DNA of 64,000 bases from Prinia subflava (GCF_021018805.1 NC_086257.1:14442693-14506692); one strand, 5' to 3'; shown: positions 13,065 to 26,004, counted from the stretch's first letter. The notes: generated by a model not told the origin, from the letters alone. Numbers and translations: made by a program.

Positions 13065-16000
13065 CTCAGCCATGTGCAAAGTGCTCCTCTCAGCTTCAGT
13101 GAAAACCCTACTGAGGCCATGGCTAAGGGACAGGGAGGGATCTGCATTAGGAAAAATGAATAAGAAGAATGTCTGGGGCAGTTTGCCTCATCATTTCCAT
13201 CAGAAAACAGGACCAGTGCCTGCACAGTCCTGGAAAGTGGGAACAATGCTCCTGGTAAATCAGGGGCTGAATTAAAAGGGAATTAATGGAGTTTGGTCAT
13301 TGTGTATTCCTACAGATGTGGTGTTGCTGAGGGAGAAGAAAACAAGCTGTGTGTATGTACAGACACTGAATTTCAGCGTAGCCCAGTTGTTTGAGCTCAG
13401 CTTTTTTTATCCTCCCAGGCCACATCCCTCGCCTGTGGGCTCTTCTGCCTGTGGAGGCTTGGCACAAATATTAACAAGCCAAGAGTTGGCTCCAAAAGGC
13501 TGAAGCAAACTGGGAAAGCAGCCACTGCCCCAGGGTGACAAGATACAGATGCTTGGGGTCATCAGTCCTGGGGTGCAGGGCACACATTCTTATTGACCAG
13601 GATCCAAGCCAGATGCTTCTTTTTTTCTCCTTCTCTTCCTTGTTGTCTTTTCAAACAGGCTCTTCTTGACTGGTTCTGGAGTGAGCACAGCTATAGGGAG
13701 GAAAATAAGAAACACATGCCCTGCCAGTTCCTGAATATTTTCCTGTGATCAGCTTCTGGTATTTGCTGATCTTCAGCCATTCCCCAGCAGAGATGAGGAA
13801 TGTGATGAGAAATACAAGACTGACAGGAAGAAAATCCCCGTCCTTACCCCTGTTTGTGTATCTCCTATTTCTAGTCAGTCACATGAGGAATCCCTGGGAC
13901 CAGTGGACAAAAATATAATGGCCAGCACTCTAGAGTTACATCTCTTCCCACAGCTCTCTGCAAAACCTTTACAGTCCTCTGCCTTTTGCAATATTTTCCA
14001 GCTTTGTGATAAGTCAGACTTTGTATTTGTCTCATTACTAGTTGCAGGGAACAGATGATTCTCTATTCTCTTGTTCTTTTTCACCATAGTAAGTTGCTGA
14101 TCTAATGTGTCTATGTTCATTGCCCAGTCAGCCAAGACCTTTTTCTGTATTTCACAAGTCACTCTGAATAATTTCTCTTAGCATTTGTAAAGAAAAAAGG
14201 AAAAAGGACCAATATTTACTTCTAGAATAGCAACTGCTCCAATGATATTTTTATTATTTTAAGAGAATCACTTTCAGATGTCACCATAGGTGAAATTAAA
14301 TAAGCTGATGTTGTCCCTTTACTTCCAGGCTGGGAAGAGCCCAAGAGATGCTGTTGTTACACTGCTCCCTTGGAGCACAGACCAGAGGTCCTGGGCCTGC
14401 TCCTCCCCTCTGCCCAGGCTGTGGCTGGCACAAGGGGTGATGGAGCACATCCTACTCTGTCTCACTTGGAAAAGCTGCCCAGATCAACACGTGGATAGGG
14501 CTGCTGGATCACCTCACCTGTGACAGACAACAGATTTTACTTGCAAGTGTTTGCATAGTGGGAAAGTTAATAGGAACAGGCAGAGGCTTCCATGGATTAA
14601 ATCTGATTTTGCCATGCAATATGGGAGCAGTTCTGCATCAGGTTCACTACGTGGTGACTGTGCACTGGCACACAGACACACAGTGATGCTGCACAGCTCT
14701 GCCACTGCTTTGGCACAAGAAAAACCTGGTCCAAGCTAGGATTTCTACCCTTAATCAGAAATAACACCTCTTCCACCCAAACAGGGTATAAAATTCCAAA
14801 CTACAGAAAGGAAGAAAACCCTCAAGGTGTTCCTCAATATTACCAGACATTAATTGTATCATGTACAAGCTGAACACTTTTTCCTAGTGCTTACAACATT
14901 CATGGAGTCATTCCCTTTCTTTACTACAGATTGACCTCTACAATAATTCTAAAGATCAAACCACAAAATCTACATTTTCCTTTAAGCAAATTGCATTTTG
15001 GTTGAGGGGCCTGGAAGAGAAGAGAGCTGCCAGCACTGGATGGCTGCATCACTTCCTGAAGCTTCTGCTGGGGGCTGCAAAGCATCTAGTGCTGGTTGTG
15101 TTCCAAGAGATTGACTTGTGCTGGCAACACCCTGCCAGGGGCAAAACGCTGGCAGTGTGTGCCCTCTGAAGGGCTTTAATGCAAGAGGAATCCTTTATCT
15201 TCTGCCCTCAGGGAAAACTTCTTTGTCAGATGCTTCTGGGTTTGAGTCAGCTGTGAGAGCAGAGGTGGTGGCAGTGCCTGGGACTGGAGGCACTGCCCTC
15301 ATCAGGGAAACCGTGTGGCAGCGAGGGTGGAAATGCTGTGACCAACCCAAAGGAAAATGTGACTTGGGGCTGGTTCCCTCCTCTGCTTGTGAAGGGTGTC
15401 CTGGGCTGGCACCAGTGGGTGATGCTCAGCTCAGCCCATTGCATCTGCAGCTCAGAGTAAACCTCTTGAGATTCAATCTGTGAGTTTAAATATAAAAGAA
15501 ACAAAAGCATCTGACGATGGCACAAGCAAATCCTGCCTAACAGTTGACAGAAACTGGGAAAAAATGTTATTGTTTTGGTTATTAGGACAAATGCCCTGTC
15601 TGTGAGGCAGCTCAGCCACAGCTGATTTTACAGAAGGATCACTTGATACTACTTTAACTTTTTGAACCTGAACTAAAACTGGAGAAATAATAGTCAAAGG
15701 AAGGAAGCACAGGCTTGAATGATGTATGTTCAGATGATAAAGTACATCACAGAAGGCAAAAGGCATTTCTCTCCATCAAAATGTCTACTTAGATGGAAAA
15801 GAACCCCATAAAACTGCAAAAAGTAGCACTGCTGAAAGAGTCCCCAAAAACCTTTAAATGCAGCTGAATTGATACTTAGAGCTCAGACCACAGCTTCTCA
15901 GAAACACTTTGCAAAAAAGTCTTTTATTAATAGCTGGAGATGCTGCATACCTCTTCTTGTATTTTTTTTCTTTTCCTTTTTTGTTTCTTTTTATATTATG

Positions 16001-16229
16001 CATACATGTACATATATATATACACATATAAGCAAAATCCCTGCCTTCCTGGATGAATGATGGGATGCCTGTGATTACAGCAAGAATCATGCACCCTGGC
16101 AAAGACACACTTGTAACCTGAATGTCCAGAGGTACCCATGACACTCTGAAGGACCACACAAAGCTTCTCAGTATCACAAAAAGCTGCCAGTGGAGAGGCA
16201 GACTCTTGTGATATGGTCCCTTCCCTGCT
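13065..16229. other. Gene-free stretch
   Basis: No supported gene. The sequence is unique-looking, with a pyrimidine-rich tract and a TA/CA microsatellite at 15958-16030. GC-rich segments near 14340-14520 and 15000-15450 carry open frames of 60-121 codons without recognisable content. Confidence 0.5.
15958..16030. repeat. Pyrimidine tract followed by TA/CA microsatellite
   Basis: A T-rich tract with scattered C (15958-15993) is followed by a degenerate CATA/TATA microsatellite, including ATATATATATA near 16012-16022. Ordinary low-complexity DNA. Confidence 0.8.
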
Positions 16230-17830
16230 AGGAATTAGGCTGAGATAAAATCACCCTGAAAATTAATCTCTAAAGTTCACTTAAATTAAATAATTATCTG
16301 TGTTAAATTAGAACACTTGAAACAGTGTAGCATTATAATTTTCCCTCAACTTGAGAATAAATATTCATCTTTGCAAGATCTAGAGAACACTTCTCCAAAG
16401 GTGTTACCCCCATATTTTATCTTCAACTGATGCAAAACACGGACATTATTTCCTACTATAAAAAAAGGAATATTTTATAAAGCAAAACCCCACTGGATAA
16501 ATACTTTTTTGTTGTTTTTCAAACTGAAACAAATTTCTCCTGGCCCCAAGGATCTTCCCCAGGACTCATTTAATTTTCAACCTGGACTTGTACAACCCTT
16601 ATTAATTCAACGGTGTTAAAGGACATGTTATTTGATTATATAAGTTTGCTCTTCAGTGGGACAACATTTAGCCATTATACAAATAGACAGATAAATTTTA
16701 ATTAGAGACTTCAGGAATGTTCTGAAGATCACTTGTAATCGGCAACAGCAATAAAAAAAACCTTAATTCATTTAATTAGGCATGTGATAGATAGTATGAC
16801 TTGTAAAACCTATCTAAGCTTATTGATAAGGAATAATTATTAAAAGTGGCTTCTGTTTACTGAGGGAAGAGCAGCAGATACATTATAAACAGTATCAGAT
16901 CTGCAAGTCTCTGATTAGTGTGGGCGTTGGCATTTTTGCTCTCTTTTGTTCTGCTGTAGCTCTTGAAAGGGTCTGCAGCATGGCAATAAGGGTAACACTG
17001 GGCTTCTGCAAAGCCTGTGGGCTGTTCAAGACAAATTATCTGAAGATCAGGTCCAGAAGTGCTGTTTTCAGTCCTGCACCACGGTAACACCTACATGCTG
17101 AAAAGACAAATTAATGTGTGAGAGCCCCCAGAAGAGAGCTACTCCAAAATGCCAGGTAAGATGACCTGAACATTCCCATTTCAGATCACTGAGGGATATT
17201 ATCATTTGCACAAGGTCTGAGAATTGGGCTCACACTGTGCTTTTAATGACAAGGGAATATTTTGATTTGGAAATCTGAGCAACTCATCAGGAGGCTGGGC
17301 TCTTAAATGATGTTTAAATTGAATGGTGGCTAAGATGTTCTCCAGAGCATCTTCTATCAGCTTTAGGTTTTGAGTTTTGCCAATCTCCGGGTAAAAACTA
17401 TAATTAATTTCTCCTTTTCAAACATTTAAATTATAATTAAAGACAACATACATAATAAGAAAGTTTTCTCTTGATATTACATGCGATGTTGGAGTTAATT
17501 ATTATAATTTTAGCTCTTGGTTTTTATCATTCAGAATGTTAATCTCCCTGTTACTCTGAGAGATTGAGGAAAACTGGAAAAGATTTTGTTATTGGTTTTT
17601 TTTTAAAAAAAAAGCTTCTGTGCACAAGTTGAATGTAGCGTGCATCTAATTATGACGGAAATATTTAATTGGCAATGACTACAAAATAAACTTTGTTCTT
17701 GTTCTCAAGAGGTTTTCTCCCTTTTTAAGGAGTACTTTTGGTAATTAAACAAAGGTGAAAGAATCTCCTACACAAAATTGCATTAGCTCATTATCTGAGT
17801 TGTTTTACAGATTCAGCTGGATACAGCTTT
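16230..17830. promoter_or_regulatory. AT-rich block dense in TAATTA, candidate conserved non-coding element cluster
   Basis: At least nine TAATTA cores occur, for example at 16291, 16699, 16773, 16834, 17401 and 17740, several times the number expected even for AT-rich DNA. TAATTA is the core recognised by many homeodomain proteins. The block has no long open frame and no recognisable transposon, and is bounded on the right by a CR1 fragment. This texture is typical of conserved enhancers near developmental genes in vertebrates, but conservation cannot be seen in one sequence. A T9A9 palindrome lies at 17596-17613. Confidence 0.3.
17596..17613. repeat. T9A9 palindrome
   Basis: Nine T followed directly by nine A, a perfect 18-base palindrome made of homopolymer arms. 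Such tracts bend or stiffen DNA and disfavour nucleosomes. It lies inside the TAATTA-rich block. Confidence 0.9.
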
Positions 17831-17847
17831 GCTGGATTTAGCCTTGA

Positions 17848-18170
17848 TCATAGAATCACAGAATCTGCTGAGTTGGAATGGGCCACAAGGAACATCAAGT
17901 CCAACTCCTGGCTCTGCACAGCACCATCCCCAAGAATTACACCCTGTGCCTGAGAGCATTGTCCAAACACCTCTTAAGTTCTGCCAGGCTTGGTGCTGTG
18001 ACCACTGCCCTGGGGAGCCTGTTCCATTTCATTCCTTTTCCTAATATCCAACTAAACCTCCCCTGACACAGCCTCAGGCGTCTCCCTGGGGTCCTGTCCC
18101 TGGTCACAGAGCAGAGCTCAGTGCCTGCCCCTCCTCTTCACATGCATTAATGCTCCCCCTGCATCTTCCT
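17848..18170 (-). mobile_element. CR1 LINE 3' fragment
   Basis: Read on the minus strand this is the truncated 3' end of a CR1 non-LTR retrotransposon. The plus strand opens with the diagnostic terminus TCATAGAATCACAGAAT, followed by a TTGGAATGGGCCACAAGG block and a GTCCAACTCC motif. Further along come the block ending TGGGGAGCCTGTTCCA and the GTGCCTGCCCCTCCTCTTC stretch seen in songbird CR1 copies. Similarity fades near 18170. There is no reverse transcriptase frame, so the copy is a dead 5'-truncated insertion. The inner boundary is approximate. Confidence 0.9.
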
Positions 18171-20443
18171 ACAGGGGAACTGCCTGCCCAGCCAGGGAGA
18201 CCATGGGGGAGGCTCAGGTTAAACAAGTTTTCAAGTTTTGCAGAATGAGGGACATGGTTGCTCCCTGGGAGCCACTAAATTACCATGATTCGAGAGAGGC
18301 AGGCCAGGTTTTACCCTCTTAGCAAGCTGGGCATGGACTCCAGGTGTCTGGGCATTCTCAGTGCCTGCACTTTGTTGTGGTACTTCAGACACAGCTGTGA
18401 TGCTGTTGGGGCAGCAGGGGAGAGGAAACACCCAGGCTCCTGCTCTGCACTGGGAACACAGATCCCATCCTGGGCAGGTGTGCAAGTCTTTTCTCCCTGT
18501 TAAGCCCGTGCATCTTGCTGAGCTGATGTGGCTCTGCCTGCAGAGGAGCTGTGAGCATGCACTGATCAGACTTGGCACAGGGACACCACATCCCCCAGCC
18601 CTGGTCAGCCCCAGCTGACAGGGAACTCCTGTGTGCTAGCAAGGGGCAGGCAGGGGCACTCAGTGCTGCCCACGGCACTGGGTTTTGCTCCTGTGCTCAC
18701 AGAGAAAATTATAAAAGCACAGGACAGTCACAACCCATCCTTGGAGAAACAGCTGGTTTCTCCAACATTGTCATCCACAACCCTGGAAGCCTATCAACAA
18801 CCAGGAACAAAACCCATACATTATTTTATTCTAGTGCACAATATTATTAATCTTTTTTCCCTTTGGATGTGAACACATCTTTGTCAGGAAAAGCACTGTT
18901 CCTGTGTCTGTGGTGCCCATGTCCACACTGCCCTGGGTTGTGGAAGGAAATTACACTGTTGTAAAATTTAAAATCACAGTTCAGAGATCTTTTTTAGGTC
19001 CTTCACATGCAGAAAAAGTAAAGCTTCTCCAGACAGAAGCAGACATATTTACTACACCACATTGGCTACATCACGAGCTGCAAGGACTTAAATCATACCC
19101 AGGTTTTGCAAAGTCTCCCAGGACGTGAACCTGAACCAAAAGGATGGATATCAGGCTCTGCTGTAAAGACATGAGAGATAAGACTTAGGAAGAGAAAAAT
19201 GACTTGAAAAGAGAACAGTGAAATATTATCTTGAACACAAGAGAGCAACAACTTGCAATTCAAACCCAATTACTTTTTCCAGCACTTAAAGTGAAATTGC
19301 TTTGGCAGTGCACAATGCTGAGAAGTTGATTGACACGCTTTAGCATTTCATGGACATAACCTGGCCCAAAATTCTTTCTTTTTTTTTTTTTTTTTTAAGC
19401 AAGTACCTATAAATCTACACAAATACACTTAGCTCAATTTCATCCTATCCAAAAAAATCCTGTTACAGGAGAAGGAAAGAAGGATAATAGGAGTTCACAA
19501 CTACCATACTTTATATCTTTGTTCTAGAAAAAAATCCTGCTTCAACTCTACTGGGATTTGTGCAAAAAAAAACAGGTTTCCTTAAATTTTGGTGCTGAGA
19601 ATGTGCTTAGAGAAAAACCTCTTTGAAGTTCTTGCACAGTAGCTGAGCCACAATCAACTTGCTTGTTAACCTGCCATTGCCATACAAAAACTGAGGATGT
19701 GACACAGCAAACCCTAGTACATGGTGTAAGTTATTAAAAGAGATTTGCTGCAGCCTTTTTGGGCTTTTTGGTTGATGTCAGTCAAGCTGCTTCAGGTCTG
19801 GGTCCCACAGCAACTGAATTATTTCTGCAACAGGCTGCAAGGATTAACCAAGGCAGCAGAGATTAGCTGTGCCACAAAGTTAATTCCCCCTAGCCTTTCT
19901 CCACTAATGGAGGAGTTCTCAGTTCAGATTTTGCAGCATGGCCATGTGAGCAGCCTGGCCATGGCCATCACCCCCGAAAAGCTCAGCAATACCAGGATGC
20001 AAAGTGTGGGCTTATCTCTGTTTTAAGCATCACAGGAATTCTTCCTACCTGACTTTCCTCTGTTGATGTCACAGTTAGAGTGGCCCATTGTTTAGTGCCA
20101 CCCTTCTTCCCATGGGAATGAAAGGTCCACCAGGACAGAGAAATACAGCACGGGTTTAGCAAGCAGTTTATGACTTCCACATAGGGGCATGGAACTGCCC
20201 TGGGCCAATAAAGCCTATGTTTCCTCAAACTCTGAAAATCCAAGTTTCCCTAAAAGCAAAATTGCAGTTTTGCCTTCTAACCTGCTGAAATAAACAAGGA
20301 GCTTTAGGTCCTTCTCACTTCCTCCAGCTCCCAGGGTCACACATCCCACTCTTCACATAGATTTTATTTAGCGCGTCGTCTGGCATCCACCCCTCCCAAA
20401 ACAGAAGGGGACATGTTCCAGATCATCACTCACTCCCCTTCAC
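18171..20443. other. Gene-free stretch
   Basis: No supported gene. GC-rich sequence from 18340 to 18700 carries overlapping chance frames on both strands. An 18-T run lies at 19379-19396. The remainder is unique-looking. Confidence 0.5.
19379..19396. repeat. Poly-T run (T18)
   Basis: Eighteen consecutive T preceded by TTCTTTC. It may be a minus-strand poly-A relic, but no associated retrotransposon body is recognisable. Confidence 0.85.
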
Positions 20444-20632
20444 AGGGAGATGGAATGGCTTGGGTTAGCAGGAACATGAAACATCACCCAGTTCCAAGCC
20501 CCCTGCCGTGTGCAGGGACACCTTCCAGGGTTCCAGGTTGCTCCAAGCCCCTGAGCACTTCTGGGAATGGAGCATCCACAGCTTCTCTGGGCAATGTCTG
20601 CCAGCCCCTCCCCACCCTCACAGCAACTCCCC
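20444..20632 (-). mobile_element. CR1 LINE 3' fragment, older copy
   Basis: The plus strand carries a decayed version of the standard CR1 3' end read backwards: GAATGGCTTGGGTTAGCAGG, then ATCACCCAGTTCCAAGCCCC, CTGCCGTGTGCAGGGACACC, GGTTGCTCCAAGCCCCTGAG, GCATCCACAGCTTCTCTGG and CCCCACCCTCACAG. The terminal octamer repeat is missing. Mismatches and small gaps against the usual CR1 pattern show a degenerate, non-functional copy. Confidence 0.85.
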
Positions 20633-22500
20633 CCTTTTTGGGCACAGTCCCTCTTCATGGCACACTGGAGTGCCATGTCTTTCTCTGGACTGAGAATTCC
20701 ACGTCCACTTCCACACACAACATTAATGGAGCATCTAGGTTTATCTGCCAGAGTAGAAGGTTTGATGCAGTGCCCCTGAAGGGAGTGATTTGTCAAGGTA
20801 ACTGCAATGGGAGGACAGAGCAGTGCTGGGAGCTAATGTATTACTGTCCTGATGGATTCATGTTCTTAAATTGATGGCTGACATTGCTGGACCTCTCCAC
20901 AGAGAAACTGCCTGGACCATTGAAAATGCCATGTTAAAAATAGTAGTATTTGTCACAGGGTGTTTTATAGCCTTGGATCTATTTACAAAAATTAACCAAC
21001 AGATCTCCTCTAGTTTCTGTGGTGAGAACTCCACATAACTAACATTACTCTCATCTTACAGAAGGGAAAATATGAAAGCCTCCTGAAGTGGCTGAGTACC
21101 CACAGATCTGGCTGAATACTCCAAGAGTAACAAGAAAAGTGCACAAAAGACATAAAGCCATAAACACCAAACTACAATGAAAAGATTGGTCAGAAACTAT
21201 ATTAAATTCTGTTCTCTCCCAAAGGAACGTGGAAATATGCCTTTTGTTTTTAGAGATGTGATACTATACCTCTAAATTAGGAACAAGGCTAGAATTCTGA
21301 ACTATTGGTGTTTTACCTGGTGCTACAATCCAAATCCTATTGACCTCTTTGCTTATTATTACCATATGTCACAGCAACTCAGTGAAAAAAGCAATACAGT
21401 ATCTGGACAGAATTTAAAGTTCATTTGTCTTGTAACTTTTGTGTCAGTCCTAGAACTTCACAGCAGACAATCCCTTCCTTCAGAGGTCTCCTCACTAGTT
21501 TATGTTTGCAAGTAGCAAGCCTATTTTGAGCCTAGATTATAAATAAGCATCCTGGCAAAGCCCAGCCTCCCTTGACTGCCCAGTGACTCTCTGTATGCAG
21601 AAAAATGGAAAATGAGTCTCCCTTGTAGGCTATCAAAGCACTGGCAGCACTGCAGGGCTGTTTGTGCGTGTTCCTCTCCAACACCTGATTTCAAAGCTGA
21701 GTTGTGCTCCTGGGAACTCCCACACACCAGTGCAAGTGCTGTTTGTATTACTTAGGAAAATAATGAGGTAATTTCTCTTTCTCCTTGTCCTTCCAGCTGT
21801 CACTGTGTGCAGAGGCCATTCCCTCCAGCCTCTGTGGTGCTCTTGGCTGCTCACAGGTGCTACCAGAGCAGCTCTGTGACACCATCACTGCCTGGCACTT
21901 CCCTCTGCTGTTTGCCATTTTCAATGCTGTATTCCTAATAAAGGAGGCAAAGGGGACATTGTACTATAGTCTAACGGGTCTTCAAAATGAGAATTAAACA
22001 CCTAAAATTCCATCTGTGCTTTTGGTAAATCCCTGCTCCCCCAAATGAAGGTAATCAACACATTATTTTTGACATTTGGAAAGTAAACTACTGAGTGGCT
22101 CAACCTTCCTTACCTTAAATGTTAATACTGACTTCCCTTAATCCCCACTCTTGAAAAATGCATCAGGCATATGTCTCTGTTTGCAGAGGACAAACCCCAA
22201 ACCAGTCAGCCCAGAATAGCTTTGATCTTATTTATTGAAGTTGCCTTTGTGAAATATGTTCCTTTTAAAACTCAGTTATTAGAAGTTCAGAATAATGAGA
22301 CCATTAAAATAACTTAGCACAGACTGGGATCAATTAAAATAAATGGGTAGGAATAAGGACTTTAAGAACAAGTTGCTTCATCAGGGAATTCAGCACTCAG
22401 CTGTGTCTACCTTGGTTTCAGTCTTTGCCATATGTATATTCACAGTGCCTTGATTCAGAGTCACACAGCTGAATGTCTTGGTTACTGCATCAACTCAAAT
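20633..22500. other. Gene-free stretch with a possible MIR-like remnant
   Basis: No supported gene. At about 21035-21110 the plus strand reads like the reverse complement of the 3' part of a MIR-type SINE (ATTACTCTCATCTTACAGAAG followed by GGGAAAATATGAAAGCC). The match is short and uncertain. The rest is unique-looking. Confidence 0.4.
21035..21110 (-). repeat. Possible MIR-like SINE remnant
   Basis: On the plus strand a CTCATCTTACAGAAGGGAAA phrase matches the usual reversed 3' end of ancient MIR-class SINEs (pattern CCCATTTTACAGATGAGGAAA). The match is short and diverged. A profile search is needed to confirm the family. Confidence 0.3.
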
Positions 22501-22610
22501 GTGTGGTGGTTTGTTGGGGTTTTTTTTGTTTGGTTTGTTGGTTGGTTTGGTTTTGGGGTTTTTGGGGTTTTTGGGGTTTTTGAGGTTTTTTGGGTTTTTT
22601 TTTTTTAAGT
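22501..22610 (+). repeat. T/G-rich low-complexity tract with G-quadruplex potential
   Basis: A strand-asymmetric T/G tract in which GGGG runs at 22555-22558, 22564-22567 and 22573-22576 are separated by T5 loops and followed by GAGG and then GGG at 22592-22594. An earlier GGGG lies at 22516-22519. Four G-runs within reach make a G-quadruplex on the plus strand plausible. A related motif in the opposite orientation lies at 38530-38566. Confidence 0.85.
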
Positions 22611-23589
22611 AAAAAGACTGCTTTTTAAAAACAGAGTGTGTGCCAGTTCACTTTCAACGAATCTTTTCTTTTTCAGCCAGATAGAATTGCTGTACCAGAT
22701 CTCTGTGTATATAAACCTATGCTTAAATTTATTTTGATCCAGTAAATCAGCTATTTAAGGAGAGACTATTCAGAGGGCTGTATGCCTTTCTGTGGGATTT
22801 GGGGAATTTAACCTCCCTTTGTTGAAAACTGTAACCAAAGTACTGAACTGGATAGGGATGAACAAGCTTAACTGGAGTTTTTAGCTCACCAGACGTGCTG
22901 CCTTCATCCAAACTAGTGCTAAATCTAAAGAAAGAGAGACATTGCTGAGTATACCTTACACAAAGAGAATTTTTTCTGATGAAACATAAGCCTAGATTTG
23001 AAAGCACTTAACAGCATGAAGAAGGAATCCAGAAAAAAAGATATAGCAGGAAAAGAAAGGCTTGTAACAGGTGCACGGCCTCTCTCGTGGCTTGAAAGTA
23101 GGTAGAAATTCTTTCTTTTCTGTTTGCATTAGAAATAGTAGAAAAACTTTGCAGGAGTGCTTCAAGATCTGAAGATTTTCATATCTGAGACCCAGCACCT
23201 TTCCCTTCCAGGAAAAAAAATGAGTTTAATGCACCCTATGGGGATCCAGGAGAGCCCAGTAAGACTTGAGCTTAGCCAGGGATTTTCAGTGCAAGGAGTC
23301 AAACAATCAGACTGTCCCCCAATTTGCTTTTGTCCATTTCTTGTGATCCTTTTGTCTGTTCTTTGGTATCATCCTTCTGTCCCATGACTGCCTTTCCATG
23401 CAGTGAAGAAGTGTTCCCGTGCATGGGGCTTCGAGCAACCTGGTCTAGGGATCTTGTCCCTGCCTTTCCTGTGCTTTTTAAAGAAGATAAATTTGTTTTA
23501 AGCATACTTAAGGTTAATTTTGCAAAGCCATTGCTTTCCAGCAGTCTCCAGTTGTCCAGCTACACCAGGTTTTGTTGAAGGGTCTTCCA
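22611..23589. other. Gene-free stretch
   Basis: No supported gene and no recognisable repeat family. Mixed composition. Open frames are up to 86 codons and lack known domains. Confidence 0.5.
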
Positions 23590-23950
23590 ACCTTATCATC
23601 AGATGGTTTTCAATAACTCTGCCTAAGCATGAATGTCATTTTAGCAGGAACTTTGCATCATGAGAAATTGCATCTCAATAAAAAGCTTTCAGCAAGCAGC
23701 AGTTCTCCAAGGCACAGAGTTATTAATGTATTAGAGCATGCTAGTTAAGCAAGGTAATTAATATATCTCTGAGCATTAGGTATGCATGGCCAACTCTGAT
23801 AGCTGTCAGCAAAACATAATCTAGGTAATTTCTAGCATATAAATTGAATGCACTTTTGCAAAACAATTTCTAATTATGAAGACTAATTAATTTTGGGGAA
23901 AAGCTTGCTTTTGTTTAATTTGAACAATAAATTTAATTATGATAACAAAC
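23590..23950. promoter_or_regulatory. Second TAATTA-rich block, candidate conserved non-coding element
   Basis: Four TAATTA cores fall within about 200 bases (23755-23945), with ATTAATG, TTAATATATC and ATAAATTTAATTATG contexts. There are no long frames and no repeats. The texture matches 16230-17830 and resembles deeply conserved enhancers bound by homeodomain factors. Conservation itself is not observable here. Confidence 0.3.
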
Positions 23951-26004
23951 ACCCAGTGGACAAACCATTCTGAAGAACATTATCTCTGTCCACAAATAAT
24001 CGGTTTTCTTTCATTGAAAACCTGATTCTGGAATGTCACCAAGAAAAAACCCCTTTGCTTATTGCAAACACCAGCATGATTTCCTGTGTCATATTTAGGG
24101 ATACATCTGGCATTAAACTCACTCACAATGGTGCCAACTCATACATAGTGAGGTATCACAGCCTGCCTGATGCTCAAAAGTGTGGGTGAGATATTCAGTA
24201 CAACAGGCAATTGATAAAAAACCAAGTAGCTGGAATAGAAGGTATTTCTTTTATTATCAGCTTCCAGCAGCCTGGGTAGTGCACAGAAAGCAGTGGAACA
24301 AGACCAAGGGAAAAAACTGAGCTGTGCCAGGCTTTCTCTTTTTCTCAGGACAGCAGTCACCCTTAAAAACGGGCAAGGTGGGAACCAAACCCTGTCCTTC
24401 TTTGTCCTCTTGCCTTCAGCAGTACCCTGTTCACCCTCTCACAGCCGGGACACAGCAGGTATTTTTGTGCTCCCAGTGCCACCCCCTTGAGCAGAAGTTG
24501 CTGGTGAGCCCATTTCAAAGAAAGCTGAGTCTGTAATGGTACAGCTCTCCCCGTGTTTCCTTGTTTTGCCTGTTTTCTCCTCTGCCCTGAGCACTATGTG
24601 TGGACTCTTTGGAGTGAGATACTCATCACAACACAGAACAGACACTCCTCTGAGTGTATTGGGCTGTGCAGGCTAAGGGAGGAACGATGCCCAGGGTTGA
24701 TGGAAAAGTCCCTGGTTGGGAACAAGCTCTGCATCCTTTGACAAAGCAGGAGAAACCCTGGATCTGTGCAGACAGACCCATGTTGTCCCTGGAAAGCAGC
24801 ACTGCCCACTGCAGGGCTCACCCCCTGCTCCTGCAGCTACCCCTAGATGTGGCTGTGCCATGCAGGACCACTGCCACCACTGCACCAGGCTCTCCCGGGC
24901 CTCCTCCACCCCTCCTCAAGCACAGGAAGGTGACAGTGGTGTCACACTGTCACCTCCACGCAGCTGGATCTGCTCAGAAAGGAAGATCCCAGAAGATCCT
25001 ACCTGCCAGGTGATTTTTGCTCCCTCCTTTCTCCTGCCTGCAAGCTGCTCACCACAGAGCAGAGTCACACTGTGATGACTACGAGGCAGTTTCAAAATAA
25101 AATATCCTGCTTCTGCCCATGGCAGAGAGTTGTTTTTATTGACTCTGAAGTGTCACACTCCGCCCTCATTTGTTCACATGGGGTTTGAGATTAGAAAGTG
25201 AAGTTCAAGCAGCCAATTAAAATTGCTGAGATTTGGAAAGGGAACAGCACAAGAAGCACAGATTCCCCTGAAGAAGGACAACAAGCCTTTGAAGTCTTTT
25301 TCTTTTGCTCAGACATCTGACTTGTGTGCAATTCATGGCCCCTGGGGTTAAGATTTGCATCCCAAAAGAAAGACTTGAAAAGTAGCAGGTTTGAGGCACT
25401 CAGAATCCAGAGACTTCACAGGCTTCATGGAGAGCTGCATCACATTTCTTGGAAGCCTCTCTAACCTTGGTGCTGAGGAGCTGCTCCTGTCACAAACCCT
25501 TCATACAGCGCTGAGTCAGGGGAAACCTCAGCAGGGATGTGGCAAAGTTGCTTACTTTTATTTTTCTCCATGATCATTGCTTTCCCTTGCTGAGTACCTG
25601 GCTTATCAGGGCAAGCTCTTCACAAAGGAGTGCTTCAGCAATGAGACATGCATTCAGATGACACAGGAAAGGCCACAAAACTATTAAAATAAAATAAAAG
25701 GAAAGAGGAAAGGGCACTTGGTCTGCCTGAATCTCTGCTAGAGGCAGCTTGGAAGCACATAGGTCCTTTAAAAGACTTGAGATGAAATGCAGTCTTGACT
25801 TTGAAGTACTGTATATGTGAGCCAGGGATCATCCTGATGGAAAGATTAACACACCCTTTGTCCTCTCTCAAAACTTTCTTCTCACATTTATTGTTTTACC
25901 TCCTGCTGCATTAACCTTATTACAGCTGAAAGGTTCTGAGCTGTATTCCTAGCAGTGAACTCAAGAAGAATTGTCTGCTTTGCTGTTCTCACGTTCAGTT
26001 ACAG
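23951..26004. other. Gene-free stretch
   Basis: No supported gene. GC-richer sequence at 24700-25070 holds overlapping open frames of up to 119 codons in several phases, a sign of composition and not of coding. No recognisable repeat. Confidence 0.5.

Noticed and set aside
12658..13275. 205-codon plus-strand frame containing the minisatellite
   Set aside because: Starts at TTG, not ATG, and is kept open by the repeat; not evidence of a protein.
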